A stretch of 42,455 nt of DNA from Rhizobium sp. (GTDB taxonomy: Bacteria; Pseudomonadota; Alphaproteobacteria; Rhizobiales; Rhizobiaceae). Every line of letters begins with the position of its first letter. The first letter of the stretch is position 1. The notes under the pieces are model-generated. The model searched no databases. It had not been told where the DNA came from and saw only the letters and a list, made by a program, of their open reading frames with translations. Shown here in pieces: positions 10,301 to 19,422 of this stretch. Both the position numbers and the translations under genes were made by a program. The stretch is from positions 1-42,455 of the forward strand of contig JARXAQ010000034.1 in the NCBI GenBank assembly GCA_029865825.1. Reading direction: 5' to 3'.

Positions 10301-12082
10301 TCATCCAAAAGTGAATACGAAAGCTTCAACGCCCGGATCAAGGAACCGAATTTCGAATGTCCGTTCCGAGACTTTTCCCGCCTGGCGAACCAGCTGGTAG
10401 AGACGTGTTTCTTTCACGGTTCCGATACCGTTTCGATCGACGTCGGCCCCGTGGTTCTCGCCCGGCGGTTTGCCGTCGACAGTGACCTGAAACCGTACGG
10501 GATCACCGTTGGTGTTGGGGCCAAGAACCAGATGCAGGTCGCGGGCGCTAAACCTATAGGTGATGCCGCCGCCTGACTGGTTGAGGGTGCCGCGTTCAGC
10601 GGCAACGGTCCACCTTCCTGTCAGACCCCATTCGTTAAGGCCTGGTTCCGCCACCGTATAGTTCTGCGCCACGTCGGCATTGAGCCCCTCGGGGGATGTG
10701 AAGTTCGATGCACGCTGATATCCGATGTATGTCTCCGACGATCGAATGTTGCCAAGGTCGGGAGCGATCTCTGCTCCGGCCGAGTCCGGCTTCACCATAG
10801 CGTTCTCCGTATTGAGTGCTCCTGCCTCGGCAAGAAGGTCCTGGATCACCTTCTCCGACTGCGCGTAATCGCCTTCGCCGAAGTGATGGTGCCTCACCTG
10901 CCCCTTGGCGTCGATTAAGTAGTGAGCTGGCCAGTAGCTGTTCTGGAACGCGCGCCAGATCTTGAAGTCATTGTCGATCGCGACCGGGTAACCGATCTTG
11001 AAATCTTCAATTGCATCCTTGACGTTGTCGATCTTCTTTTCGAACGCAAACTCGGGCGAGTGGACACCGATCACCACCAGGCCTTGGTCCTTGTATTTTT
11101 CGGCCCAGGCCCGGACATAAGGTACCGTTCGAATACAATTGATGCAGGAGTAGGTCCAGAAATTGACCAGCACGACTTTGCCGCGCAGCTGTTCGCTTGT
11201 CAGCGGTGGCGAGTTTAGCCATTCGACAGCCCCATCCAGAGAGGGGAACTGGCCTTCAACAGGCAACCCACTCGAGAACCCCTGACGAGCGTCGTCCGCC
11301 GCAAGAAACATGCTGTTGCCCGCCACTTCAACCGAGGATGTCTTCGGCTCCGTCTTGAACCTGTCGAGAAGCGACTGCTCGATCGTGGTCGTGCCCAAAA
11401 TGGACAGCCGGGCAAGGACTCCGGTGTCCAGACCGAGCGCGATGGCCGCGACACCTGTCAGGACCGCAGCCCCGAGCCCGCGTCGGACCCATTCGCCAGC
11501 GCCGAGCGACTGTTTCATGACGGCGAAAACACGTCCGCCGACAAGTAACGCGACTGCAAGCGAAGTTGCGGCACCAGCCGAATAGGCCAGGAGAAGCAGC
11601 GTCGTTTCGACGTTGGCACCCTGAAGTGCCGCGCCCGTGAGCACCAGACCAAGGATAGGCCCAGCACACGGTGCCCAAAGGAGTCCTGTTGCAACCCCGA
11701 GGACAAATGATTTACCGCTGGACTCCCCCTTGCCTGGTTTTCCGCTGCCGCTGCCGTTTAGAAGTCTGTTGCCGAACGCGATGATCGGCACAGTCAGAAT
11801 GGCAGCAGCCCGAGACGAAATGAGCGTCACACCGAACAACGCCAGAAGGGCGATCGCAGCGTATCGGCCGTACTCGTTGACGTGAACCGCCCAGTTTCCT
11901 CCTACCGCCGCCAGTGTTGCAACGGAAGCGAACATGATCGCCATGCCGCCGAGCATCGGTAGCGTGCTGCTGACAAAGGGCCGCCCAGCGCGAGCGAAGA
12001 CAAAAGGAAGAACCGGAAGTATGCACGGACTGAGTATGGTCAGCACGCCTCCGAGATAGGCAACTATAAGAAGGGACATCAT
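10301..12082 (-). CDS. DipZ-like CcdA/thioredoxin fusion protein
   Basis: CcdA-like N-terminus (YLGGVLTILSPCILPVLPFV, WAPCAGPILGL), TlpA-like domain VVLVNFWTYSCINCIRTVPYVRAW, C-terminal domain (MERMMSLL or MMSLL start). Confidence 0.9.
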   Translation of the reverse strand: MMSLLIVAYLGGVLTILSPCILPVLPFVFARAGRPFVSSTLPMLGGMAIMFASVATLAAVGGNWAVHVNEYGRYAAIALLALFGVTLISSRAAAILTVPIIAFGNRLLNGSGSGKPGKGESSGKSFVLGVATGLLWAPCAGPILGLVLTGAALQGANVETTLLLLAYSAGAATSLAVALLVGGRVFAVMKQSLGAGEWVRRGLGAAVLTGVAAIALGLDTGVLARLSILGTTTIEQSLLDRFKTEPKTSSVEVAGNSMFLAADDARQGFSSGLPVEGQFPSLDGAVEWLNSPPLTSEQLRGKVVLVNFWTYSCINCIRTVPYVRAWAEKYKDQGLVVIGVHSPEFAFEKKIDNVKDAIEDFKIGYPVAIDNDFKIWRAFQNSYWPAHYLIDAKGQVRHHHFGEGDYAQSEKVIQDLLAEAGALNTENAMVKPDSAGAEIAPDLGNIRSSETYIGYQRASNFTSPEGLNADVAQNYTVAEPGLNEWGLTGRWTVAAERGTLNQSGGGITYRFSARDLHLVLGPNTNGDPVRFQVTVDGKPPGENHGADVDRNGIGTVKETRLYQLVRQAGKVSERTFEIRFLDPGVEAFVFTFG

Positions 12083-12320
12083 TCTCTCCATTGAGCATCG
12101 ATACTTTGTCCATGGAAGCTGACGAACAGCCGGACGCGTTGGTAATGCCCTCCGGTACGTATCTGCCGTGTGTGCTGAACCAGCAAAATTGTAACCAAGT
12201 GTAGGATGGAAATTCAGCAACACCTTGCGTTACAAAACAAAACTAGGGTGCCGATCACCCTGGCTCGAAGCCATGCAATTTCACGGTCATGACAAGAGCC
12301 GTATCCATGAGCGTTCAAAT

Positions 12321-12345
12321 GGGAGAACGACAAGCGAGTTCTCCC
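12321..12345. promoter_or_regulatory. inverted repeat GGGAGAAC-N9-GTTCTCCC, candidate operator
   Basis: Perfect 8-bp arms (12321-12328, 12338-12345) in the intergenic region between dipZ-like and response-regulator genes; TTCTCCCGGAA recurs at 12491-12501. Confidence 0.5.
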
Positions 12346-12567
12346 GGAAACAGGATTGTTGGAGCAGGGAGCCGGACCACCAGGCTGACCCATGATACGC
12401 CACAACAGCAAAACGGCCGACGTTCGGCAGTCACACGCCTTTTTGGTTGAAAAGTGTATCTCATGGCGTGCCCGGTACACTGACATACAATTCTCCCGGA
12501 ACGCCTGCGCATCTTGATGTACAATTGCTGCTAAATGGTCATCGGGATCAACGTGAAGGCAGCGCAG

Positions 12568-13308
12568 ATGGACCACATCGATCATATACTCGTCGTCGAT
12601 GACGACCGCGAAATACGAGAACTTGTCTCTAGCTATCTGAAGAAGAACGGATTCCGTGCAACCGTCGCAGCGGATGGTCGTCAAATGCGGTCGCTCCTGG
12701 CAACGGAATCTGTCGATCTCATCGTTCTAGATGTCATGATGCCCGGTGACGACGGTCTTGTTCTATGCCGCGAACTACGTTCCGGGAAACACAAGGCCAC
12801 GCCTGTTTTGATGCTGACCGCTCGCACAGATGAAACAGATCGAATCATCGGATTGGAGATGGGAGCTGACGACTATCTGGCGAAGCCGTTTGCGGCCCGT
12901 GAGCTTCTTGCCCGCATCAACGCGGTTCTGCGACGCACGCGGATGCTACCTCCAAACCTCCAGATAAGTGAGGTGGGGCAGTTGCTAGGCTTCGGGGAAT
13001 GGAAGCTGGACACTTCCGCACGCCACCTCCTCGACAAGGAAGGCACGACGGTTGCCCTCAGCGGTGCTGAGTATCGGCTCCTACGTGTCTTTGTTGATCA
13101 TCCTCAACGGGTGTTGAACCGCGACCAGCTTTTGAGCCTGACGCAAGGCCGCGACGCGGAGCTGTTTGACCGCTCCATCGACCTGCTGGTCAGCCGACTT
13201 CGCCAGCGCCTTCGAGACGATGCGCGGGAGCCGGCTTACATCAAGACAGTCAGAAGCGAAGGCTACGTCTTTTCGATGGCGGTTCAGATAAAGGAGATGC
13301 GTGCGTAA
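12568..13308 (+). CDS. OmpR-family response regulator
   Basis: MDHIDHILVVDDDREIRELVSSYLKKNG receiver, DVMMPGDDG, winged-helix C-terminus ending TVRSEGYVFS. Confidence 0.92.
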   Translation: MDHIDHILVVDDDREIRELVSSYLKKNGFRATVAADGRQMRSLLATESVDLIVLDVMMPGDDGLVLCRELRSGKHKATPVLMLTARTDETDRIIGLEMGADDYLAKPFAARELLARINAVLRRTRMLPPNLQISEVGQLLGFGEWKLDTSARHLLDKEGTTVALSGAEYRLLRVFVDHPQRVLNRDQLLSLTQGRDAELFDRSIDLLVSRLRQRLRDDAREPAYIKTVRSEGYVFSMAVQIKEMRA

Positions 13309-14618
13309 TGACGCTATTCGGACGGTTCCCCGTTTGGCCGCGAACACTTGGCTCAAGACTGTTTCTGATTTTTCTGGCGGGTCTAGTGATAGCGCAGGCG
13401 CTTTCCTTCGCCGTTCTGTTCTCGGAACGGTACGGCATGGTCGAGGCAATGTTACTGGGAAACCTCGATAAGGACGTAAGAACGGCGGTCGCGCTTATGG
13501 ATCGTCTTCCCGCGAGCGAAAGGCAAGACTGGATCGCACAGCTCGACCGCAGAACCTATCGCTACATTCTCGGAGCGGGCGACCCCGGGATTCCTGACAT
13601 ATCAGGACTGGGTGCGGAAATGGGGCGGACAATCCGTGAAGCGATCGGTGAGCGCTTTCCGCTCACGGTGCAATCTATCCCCGGCGATGGACAGCGCCTT
13701 CAGGCGCACATTACATTGAGCGACGGTCAGCTACTGACCATTGATGTCTACCCTTCGACCATGCCACTGGCGAAGTGGTTGCCCTACGTGCTCCTCACTC
13801 AACTCTCGCTCCTTGTGTTGTGCAGTTGGTTCGCGGTTCGCGTCGCCATCCGTCCGCTCGTTGTTCTTGCAAAAGCTGCGGACGCCTTGAACCCGGATAC
13901 GATCACTCCCCGACTGAGCGAAAACGGTCCAATGGAGGTGGCTTATGCAGCCGTGGCGTTTAACGCGATGCGGGACCGCATTTCGCATTATCTTGAGGAA
14001 CGGGTACAGATTCTCGCCGCCATCTCCCATGACCTCCAGACTCCTATCACTCGCATGAAGCTGCGTGCTGAGTTTTCCGAGGATTCGCCGGAAAAGGACA
14101 AACTGGTCCAGGATCTGGCGGAAATACAGAGCCTTGTTCACGAAGGGATCGCCTACGCTCGCAGCAGTCATGGCAATGTCGAAAAATCATCCCGTATCGA
14201 CATCGGCTCGTTCGTCGACAGTCTTGCCTATGATTATGAAGATACGGGCAAGGCCGTATCGGTGACTGAACGCATAGATGAGGCGATTGTCACGCGTCCT
14301 CACGCTCTGCGCCGTATCCTCACCAATCTTATTGATAACGCTCTGAAGTTTGGCGGCGGTGCGGAAATTTGCGTGCACAAGGAACTTGACGGCCGCATTG
14401 TTATCGACGTTCAGGACCGGGGAGCCGGCATTCCCGATGACCAGCTAGAGGCGGTTCTTCAACCGTTCTTTCGGCTAGAACAGTCACGCAACCGTGAAAC
14501 GGGTGGCACGGGCCTTGGTCTCGCGATCGCACAGCAGCTCGCTGTTGCAATCGGTGGCTCGCTCAGGCTTTCCAACCGCGAGGGCGGCGGTCTTTCGGCT
14601 CGGGTTTCGATCGGTTAA
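13308..14618 (+). CDS. sensor histidine kinase
   Basis: AISHDLQTPITRMKLRAE H-box, NLIDNALKFG N-box, DRGAGIPDDQ and GGTGLGLAIAQQL; start overlaps stop of response regulator. Confidence 0.92.
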   Translation: MTLFGRFPVWPRTLGSRLFLIFLAGLVIAQALSFAVLFSERYGMVEAMLLGNLDKDVRTAVALMDRLPASERQDWIAQLDRRTYRYILGAGDPGIPDISGLGAEMGRTIREAIGERFPLTVQSIPGDGQRLQAHITLSDGQLLTIDVYPSTMPLAKWLPYVLLTQLSLLVLCSWFAVRVAIRPLVVLAKAADALNPDTITPRLSENGPMEVAYAAVAFNAMRDRISHYLEERVQILAAISHDLQTPITRMKLRAEFSEDSPEKDKLVQDLAEIQSLVHEGIAYARSSHGNVEKSSRIDIGSFVDSLAYDYEDTGKAVSVTERIDEAIVTRPHALRRILTNLIDNALKFGGGAEICVHKELDGRIVIDVQDRGAGIPDDQLEAVLQPFFRLEQSRNRETGGTGLGLAIAQQLAVAIGGSLRLSNREGGGLSARVSIG

Positions 14619-14720
14619 ACACGAACGCCGAGATGCCTCGAACTGGAGGCGTCTGAATTGCATTTACAAAGCAAACGAGCAGAAAAGTGGCCTGCCCCAT
14701 GGCGTGATCCGGGTTTAATG

Positions 14721-15049
14721 TTAGTGCATGCTGGGTCTGGGCGCCACTGCTGGAGTTGAAACGGGGCCATTCTGGCGAGGCCATACGGTGGCTTCGGGTG
14801 CCGGTGGTTTGTAGTTCAGTGAGGAGTGCCGACGCACGGTATTGTAGTGCCGCCGCCAACGCTCGATGACGATCTTTGCCTCCTTGAGCGTGTAGAAGAT
14901 TTCTCCGTTAAGCAGCTCATCCCGGAGCTTCGAGTTGAAGCTCTCGCAATAGCCGTTTTCCCATGGACTGCCCGGCATGATGTAGGCGGTCTTGGCACCG
15001 ACCAGCGCAATCCACTCTCTCAAAGCCTTGGCGATGAACTCCGGCCCGT
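14721..15049 (-). pseudogene. IS3-family transposase OrfB, C-terminal fragment
   Basis: GPEFIAKALREWIALVGAKTAYIMPGSPWENGYCESFNSKLRDELLNGEIFYTLKEAKIVIERWRRHYNTVRRHSSLNYKPP; starts exactly at the IS110 junction. Confidence 0.85.
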
Positions 15050-15080
15050 AGCACATCGGGAATCTTGCTCTGACATTGCC

Positions 15081-15118
15081 GACGGCGCGCGAAGCCATGC
15101 GTAGCGCAGCGCGCCGTC
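15081..15118 (+). ncRNA. hairpin in IS110 5' non-coding end, candidate part of bridge RNA
   Basis: GACGGCGCGC (15081-15090) and GCGCGCCGTC (15109-15118), perfect 10-bp stem upstream of the transposase; bridge-RNA role is inference. Confidence 0.35.
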
Positions 15119-15190
15119 TCGGGTGGTCATGGCCGGTCGACAGGTCTCTAAAGTGAAGTTGTCGAGGCAACACTTTGGAGGCGACAAGCC

Positions 15191-16462
15191 ATGACCAAAT
15201 ATCTTTCTACTCCCACAAACGCCGTGCTGGTAGCGATCGATATGTCGAAGCACCGCCAGGAGGTCCTTATCGAGCGGCCCGAGGGTGGCCGGCGCCGTCG
15301 TATGACGGTGATGGCGACCAAGGATGACTATGACCGCTTGGTCGAGGAACTCGCTTCCATGGCACGACCAATCGTCGTCGGCTTTGAAGCTACCGGCAAT
15401 TATCACCGTACGCTGGCACATAAGCTGCTTGTGGCAGGTTTCCAGTTGCGACTGATCTCTTCAGTTGCATTGGCCAGAACGCGAGAGGCACTGCATAATA
15501 GCTGGGACAAGAACGATCCGAAGGATGCACAGGTTATCCTGCACATGCTGCGGATCGGTGCCACCCAGGTTTACGTCGATCCGCTTGAAGCTGGCATCAA
15601 CGATTTGCAGGAACTGTCGAAGACGCACGAAGTCATCTCCAAAGCCAAGACCCAGACCTGGCACCGCATCCTGAACCACTACCTGCCGCTCTATTTTCCC
15701 GAGATCGCCCACTTCGCTGGTAATAGTCGGTCGGACTGGTTTCTGGCGCTCATCGAACGGTTCCCGATACCCACCAGCATCACCTCACTCGGACGGGAGG
15801 CCTTTGTTGCGCAAGCATGGGCGCTCGTTGGCCGTAAAGTCTCAAAAGCACGATTAATCAATGACATCTATGAGACAGCCTGCTCATCTGTAGCGCTGCC
15901 CATAGCCGAAGACGCCGTCGCCATCAGCATGTTCCGCATGATTATTGGCCAAGGTCGAAGCCTGATCCGTGAACGCAACTGCATCGAGCAAATCGCACAG
16001 TCGCTGCTGGCAGACCATCAGGATTATCGGCTCCTGTGCAAGATCCCCGGGATAGGACCGATCAATGCTTTGACGATCTTGGCGGAGGCCGGCGACCTGC
16101 GGCGCTTCCGGCACCATCGGCAGTTTCTGAAGTTCTGCGGTCTCGACCTTGCGACATCGCAGTCGGGCACCTTCCGAGGCCGAACAAAGCTATCGAAGTA
16201 CGGAAACGCTCGTCTCCGCCGAACTTTCTGGATGGCTGCCCAGGTCGCATCCCGCCAACGTGACAACAGCTTCCGCGACAAACTTGGGAGATACATGGCT
16301 GGCAACGCCAATGATGCAGATCGTAGACGTAAGGCGATGACAGCTCTTACTGCCAAGATGGCACGTGTCGCTCACGCCGTCATCAAGACACAGACAGAAT
16401 ACCGGCCGTTCATTGAACGACCGGAAACCAGGTGGAAGGACCCCTCTCTGCAAGTGCCGTGA
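15191..16462 (+). CDS. IS110-family transposase
   Basis: DEDD-type N-terminus (VAIDMSKHRQEV, VGFEATGNYHRTLAHKL, NDPKDAQV) and Tnp20-like C-terminus (IPGIGPINALTILAEAGDLRRF...FCGL). Confidence 0.93.
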   Translation: MTKYLSTPTNAVLVAIDMSKHRQEVLIERPEGGRRRRMTVMATKDDYDRLVEELASMARPIVVGFEATGNYHRTLAHKLLVAGFQLRLISSVALARTREALHNSWDKNDPKDAQVILHMLRIGATQVYVDPLEAGINDLQELSKTHEVISKAKTQTWHRILNHYLPLYFPEIAHFAGNSRSDWFLALIERFPIPTSITSLGREAFVAQAWALVGRKVSKARLINDIYETACSSVALPIAEDAVAISMFRMIIGQGRSLIRERNCIEQIAQSLLADHQDYRLLCKIPGIGPINALTILAEAGDLRRFRHHRQFLKFCGLDLATSQSGTFRGRTKLSKYGNARLRRTFWMAAQVASRQRDNSFRDKLGRYMAGNANDADRRRKAMTALTAKMARVAHAVIKTQTEYRPFIERPETRWKDPSLQVP

Positions 16463-16699
16463 GGGCGCGATTGCGACCCTATAGATAGTGTTCGGGCCTT
16501 CCACCTGGGCACGTATCCCATCTTAAGGACGGTGAGGACCACGGCGAGCAACATGCCGATGGATCCTGTGTTTGCTATGGCAGGGAACGATCCCGTTGAC
16601 GGTGGAAACCATCTGGAGCAATCTTATGAATGCATCGGCTGTTGCTGATGCAGGGAGACCTGTTGGCCTGTTCCCGTTTTGCTTGCCCACATAGGACGT

Positions 16700-17276
16700 T
16701 GTCGGAACGAATATGCGCAGGAATGCCGCGCAGGATAAAGAGATCGGAGAGCACATCGATAACGTCGACAGCCTTCAGCTTTCTTTCGACCCTGATGGCT
16801 ACACATTCTCGGGTAAACTCGTCGATCACGTCAGCGCAAACGCGAAGCGTTTGTCGCGGGCATGCGTAGCTTTTTACCGTTGTGGGTCCGGTCGTCAACG
16901 AAATCGTAGGACCAGACATGGTTGGGGTATTCCGGCCGAAGCCGGATGCACGAACTATCGTTCAGCCACAGCCGACCGCGTTTCGGTTGCCTAGATGGAA
17001 CCTTCAGCCCCTCCCGTCGCCATATCCGCTCGACCCGTTTGACGTTCACGATCCAACCCCCCTGGTGCAGCATCGCCGTGATGCGACGGTAGCCATATCG
17101 GCCATACTGGAGAGCGAGCGCCGTGATGTCGGCAGTCAATGCCGCTTCGTCATCAGAGGGCTTTGCGATCTTGCGCTGCGTGGAACGATGCTGGCCGAGA
17201 ATCTGGCATGCTCGTCGTTCGGACACACCCAGTTCTGCAGTGACGTGATCCACACAGCCACGGCGGCGGGCGGGGC
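16700..17276 (-). pseudogene. IS3-family transposase OrfB, N-terminal part, frameshifted
   Basis: LSPARRRGCVDHVTAELGVSERRACQILGQHRSTQRKIA...PNHVWSYDFVDDRTHNGKK then continues in another frame DVIDEFTRECVAIRVERKLKAVDVIDVLSDLFILRGIPAHIRSDN. Confidence 0.85.
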
Positions 17277-17555
17277 TTAGAAGTTTGCCCTGGCAGCCTC
17301 TGCAAGGATCATCTTGTCCAGGGTCAGATCCGAAACCGCGCGACGGAGGCGTGCGTTCTCGGTCTCCAACTCCTTCAAGCGCTTTACCTGATCGCCTTTC
17401 AGGCCTCGGTATTCTGCCCGCCAGCGGTAATATGTAACTTCCGTCACGCCTATCGACCGGATCGCCTCCGCCATCGATTTGCCGTGTGCATTCAGCACGT
17501 CAACCTGACGAAGCGTTGTGACGATCTCTTCCGCCTTGTGTCTTTTCACTGGCAT
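17277..17555 (-). CDS. IS3-family transposase OrfA
   Basis: MPVKRHKAEEIVTTLRQVDVLNAHGKSMAEAIRSIGVTEVTYYRWRAEYRGLKGDQVKRLKELETENARLRRAVSDLTLDKMILAEAARANF. Confidence 0.9.
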   Translation of the reverse strand: MPVKRHKAEEIVTTLRQVDVLNAHGKSMAEAIRSIGVTEVTYYRWRAEYRGLKGDQVKRLKELETENARLRRAVSDLTLDKMILAEAARANF

Positions 17556-17630
17556 TTCAATGTCCTTCTGCGGCTCATAAGCCATACTTCAAAAAGGACC
17601 ACTTTTCAGGGGGCAAACCAGCACCTCAGT

Positions 17631-18470
17631 CTATATGCTTCCAATGCGACGTTCCACGCCAACAGTTTCGAAGAACCGTCCTATACAGATTGCTACATGC
17701 GAAGGGTCTTCCCAATGGGGATTGTGCCCGAACCCCTTCAGGAGGACTGTCCTTGCATCGGGCAACACGCTCGCAAGAGCGACGCGATGGGCCGCATCGA
17801 AAAGCATGTCATCGCTACCGGCTATGCAGAGGACCGGTTGCGAAATCCGGTCTGCAATTTCCGTCAAATCAAGCCGGGAAAATCCTGCGAGTATGCCTTT
17901 CCAGATGCGGGATGGAATTGCCGCAGCCTCGCGGCTCAGGGGGTCGAGGAACGATCGATCGACGGGATGCGGACCGGCATGCCAGACGTCGAAAAAGGGG
18001 GCGGCGGGATCGATCGGATCGATAAGCTGCCGGATGGCTTGCGTGATCGGATCGCTCTCCGGGAAGGCCGGCCGTAACGTTGCCGAGATCAGAACCAGGG
18101 CCTCGACCACTCCTGGCAGCCGCTCCGCCAGCACCATGCCGACCATCGCCCCCATGGAATGCCCGATCACGAGGCAACGGTCGATGCCGAGGGTGACCAG
18201 CAAGGCGGCGATGTCATCGGCGAAATCGCCGACCGTCAGGCCATCACCGGCGACGGACGCGCCATGGCCCGGCAGGTCGGGAACGATCAGGCGGTGCGCC
18301 TCAACGTACGGCTCCAGCAGCGAGAAGCTGCGACTGGAGTCCGAATAGCCGTGCAGGAGCAGAAGCACCGGCCCCTGCCCTCCGCTATCGATAAAAGCCA
18401 TCGACCGGCCGTCTGGCAAACTCAGAGAACGTTTGCGCCCCGCCCAGCCTTGCTGGTCGATCGGCGTCAC
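17631..18470 (-). CDS. alpha/beta hydrolase
   Basis: LLLLHGYSDSSRSF, GHSMGAMVG nucleophile elbow, GFGHNPHWEDP; GTG start overlaps upstream gene stop by 4 bp. Confidence 0.88.
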   Translation of the reverse strand: MTPIDQQGWAGRKRSLSLPDGRSMAFIDSGGQGPVLLLLHGYSDSSRSFSLLEPYVEAHRLIVPDLPGHGASVAGDGLTVGDFADDIAALLVTLGIDRCLVIGHSMGAMVGMVLAERLPGVVEALVLISATLRPAFPESDPITQAIRQLIDPIDPAAPFFDVWHAGPHPVDRSFLDPLSREAAAIPSRIWKGILAGFSRLDLTEIADRISQPVLCIAGSDDMLFDAAHRVALASVLPDARTVLLKGFGHNPHWEDPSHVAICIGRFFETVGVERRIGSI

Positions 18471-19405
18471 AGGAAAAGCTTCGCCTTCACCATGTCCCGG
18501 CCGCTCTTGCCGTCGAAACCGGTGACGCCATCAAGCCATGAGTCGAGCCGCTGCGGCTCGTCCACCAGCGCCTTCATCGCCGCCTCTTCGGGTGAAAGAC
18601 CGTTCGTCATCAGATAGCCCATACCCTTGTTTTCGAAGTCGATGTCGAAGGTGAGATTGGTCAGCAGCTTTGCGACGTTCGGGCATTCCTGGAGATAACC
18701 CTTGCGCACCTGCGTCGAGACGGTAGCGGCGCCGAAATCCGGGCCGTAGAACTTGTCGCCACCGGCCAGATACCGGATATCGAGCGCCGTGTTCATCGGG
18801 TGCGGCGCCCAGCCCTGGAAAACGATGAATTCCTTATTCTTGGCGTGACGCTGCACTTCGGCCAGCATGCCCTGTTCGCTCGATTCCACCACTTCCCAGC
18901 CATCAAGGCCGAGAGCGGGGTCTTTAGTCGCGTCGATCATCAACTGGTTCGAGCCGGGCTCGATGCCGTAGAGTTTCTTTTCAAACTGGTCGGGGAATTT
19001 CTGCAGATCGGCGAAATCCTTGACGCCAGCCTCCCAGACGTAAGTCGGTACGGCAAAGGTGTATTTCGCGCCCTTGAGATTGGTCACGACGTCCTCGACC
19101 GATCCGTCGTCCTTATAGGGCTTGTAGTAGGCCACCATCGCCGGATCCCAATAACCGAGGAAGACGTCGAGATCCTTGTTCTTGAGGCTGAGATAGATCA
19201 CGTCGATGCCAAGAAGAGAACTTTGCGGCTCATAGCCCAGCGCTTTCAGGAGCGTTAGCGCGATGCCGGTGGTGAAGGCCAGGTCGTTCCAGCCTGGTTC
19301 GGCCATCCGGACGACCTTGCAGGTTTCTGGGTCAGCGGCAAGTGCGGGGAGTGCGACAGTGCCGAGAAGTATGGAAAGCATACCTGTCTTCAAATGCTGT
19401 ATCAT
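18467..19405 (-). CDS. choX: ChoX-like choline ABC transporter substrate-binding protein
   Basis: Signal peptide, then CKVVRMAEPGWNDLAFTTGIALTLLKALGYEP, FLGYWDPAM, FQGWAPHPMN: OpuAC/ChoX-type. Confidence 0.85.
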   Translation of the reverse strand: MIQHLKTGMLSILLGTVALPALAADPETCKVVRMAEPGWNDLAFTTGIALTLLKALGYEPQSSLLGIDVIYLSLKNKDLDVFLGYWDPAMVAYYKPYKDDGSVEDVVTNLKGAKYTFAVPTYVWEAGVKDFADLQKFPDQFEKKLYGIEPGSNQLMIDATKDPALGLDGWEVVESSEQGMLAEVQRHAKNKEFIVFQGWAPHPMNTALDIRYLAGGDKFYGPDFGAATVSTQVRKGYLQECPNVAKLLTNLTFDIDFENKGMGYLMTNGLSPEEAAMKALVDEPQRLDSWLDGVTGFDGKSGRDMVKAKLFL

Positions 19406-19422
19406 CGCACTTCTCCCCTGGA

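Larger units (their letters stand above)
15048..16699 (+). mobile_element. IS110-family insertion sequence
   Basis: Junctions deduced from the interrupted OrfB: ctccggccCGT at left and CGTtgtcgga at right re-join to RSDN|GPEF; CGT present at both ends. Confidence 0.75.
14665..17620 (-). mobile_element. degenerate IS3-family element (approximate limits) interrupted by IS110-family element
   Basis: OrfA plus split OrfB; right end GGACCACTTTTCAGGGGGCAAACCA at about 17596-17620; left end only weakly matches (AGAAAAGTGGCC at 14681-14692). Confidence 0.7.

Noticed and set aside
10343-10366. GGAAC-N16-GTT match on the plus strand
   Set aside because: Lies inside the 3' end of the dipZ-like gene, antisense, with no downstream plus-strand gene; taken as chance.
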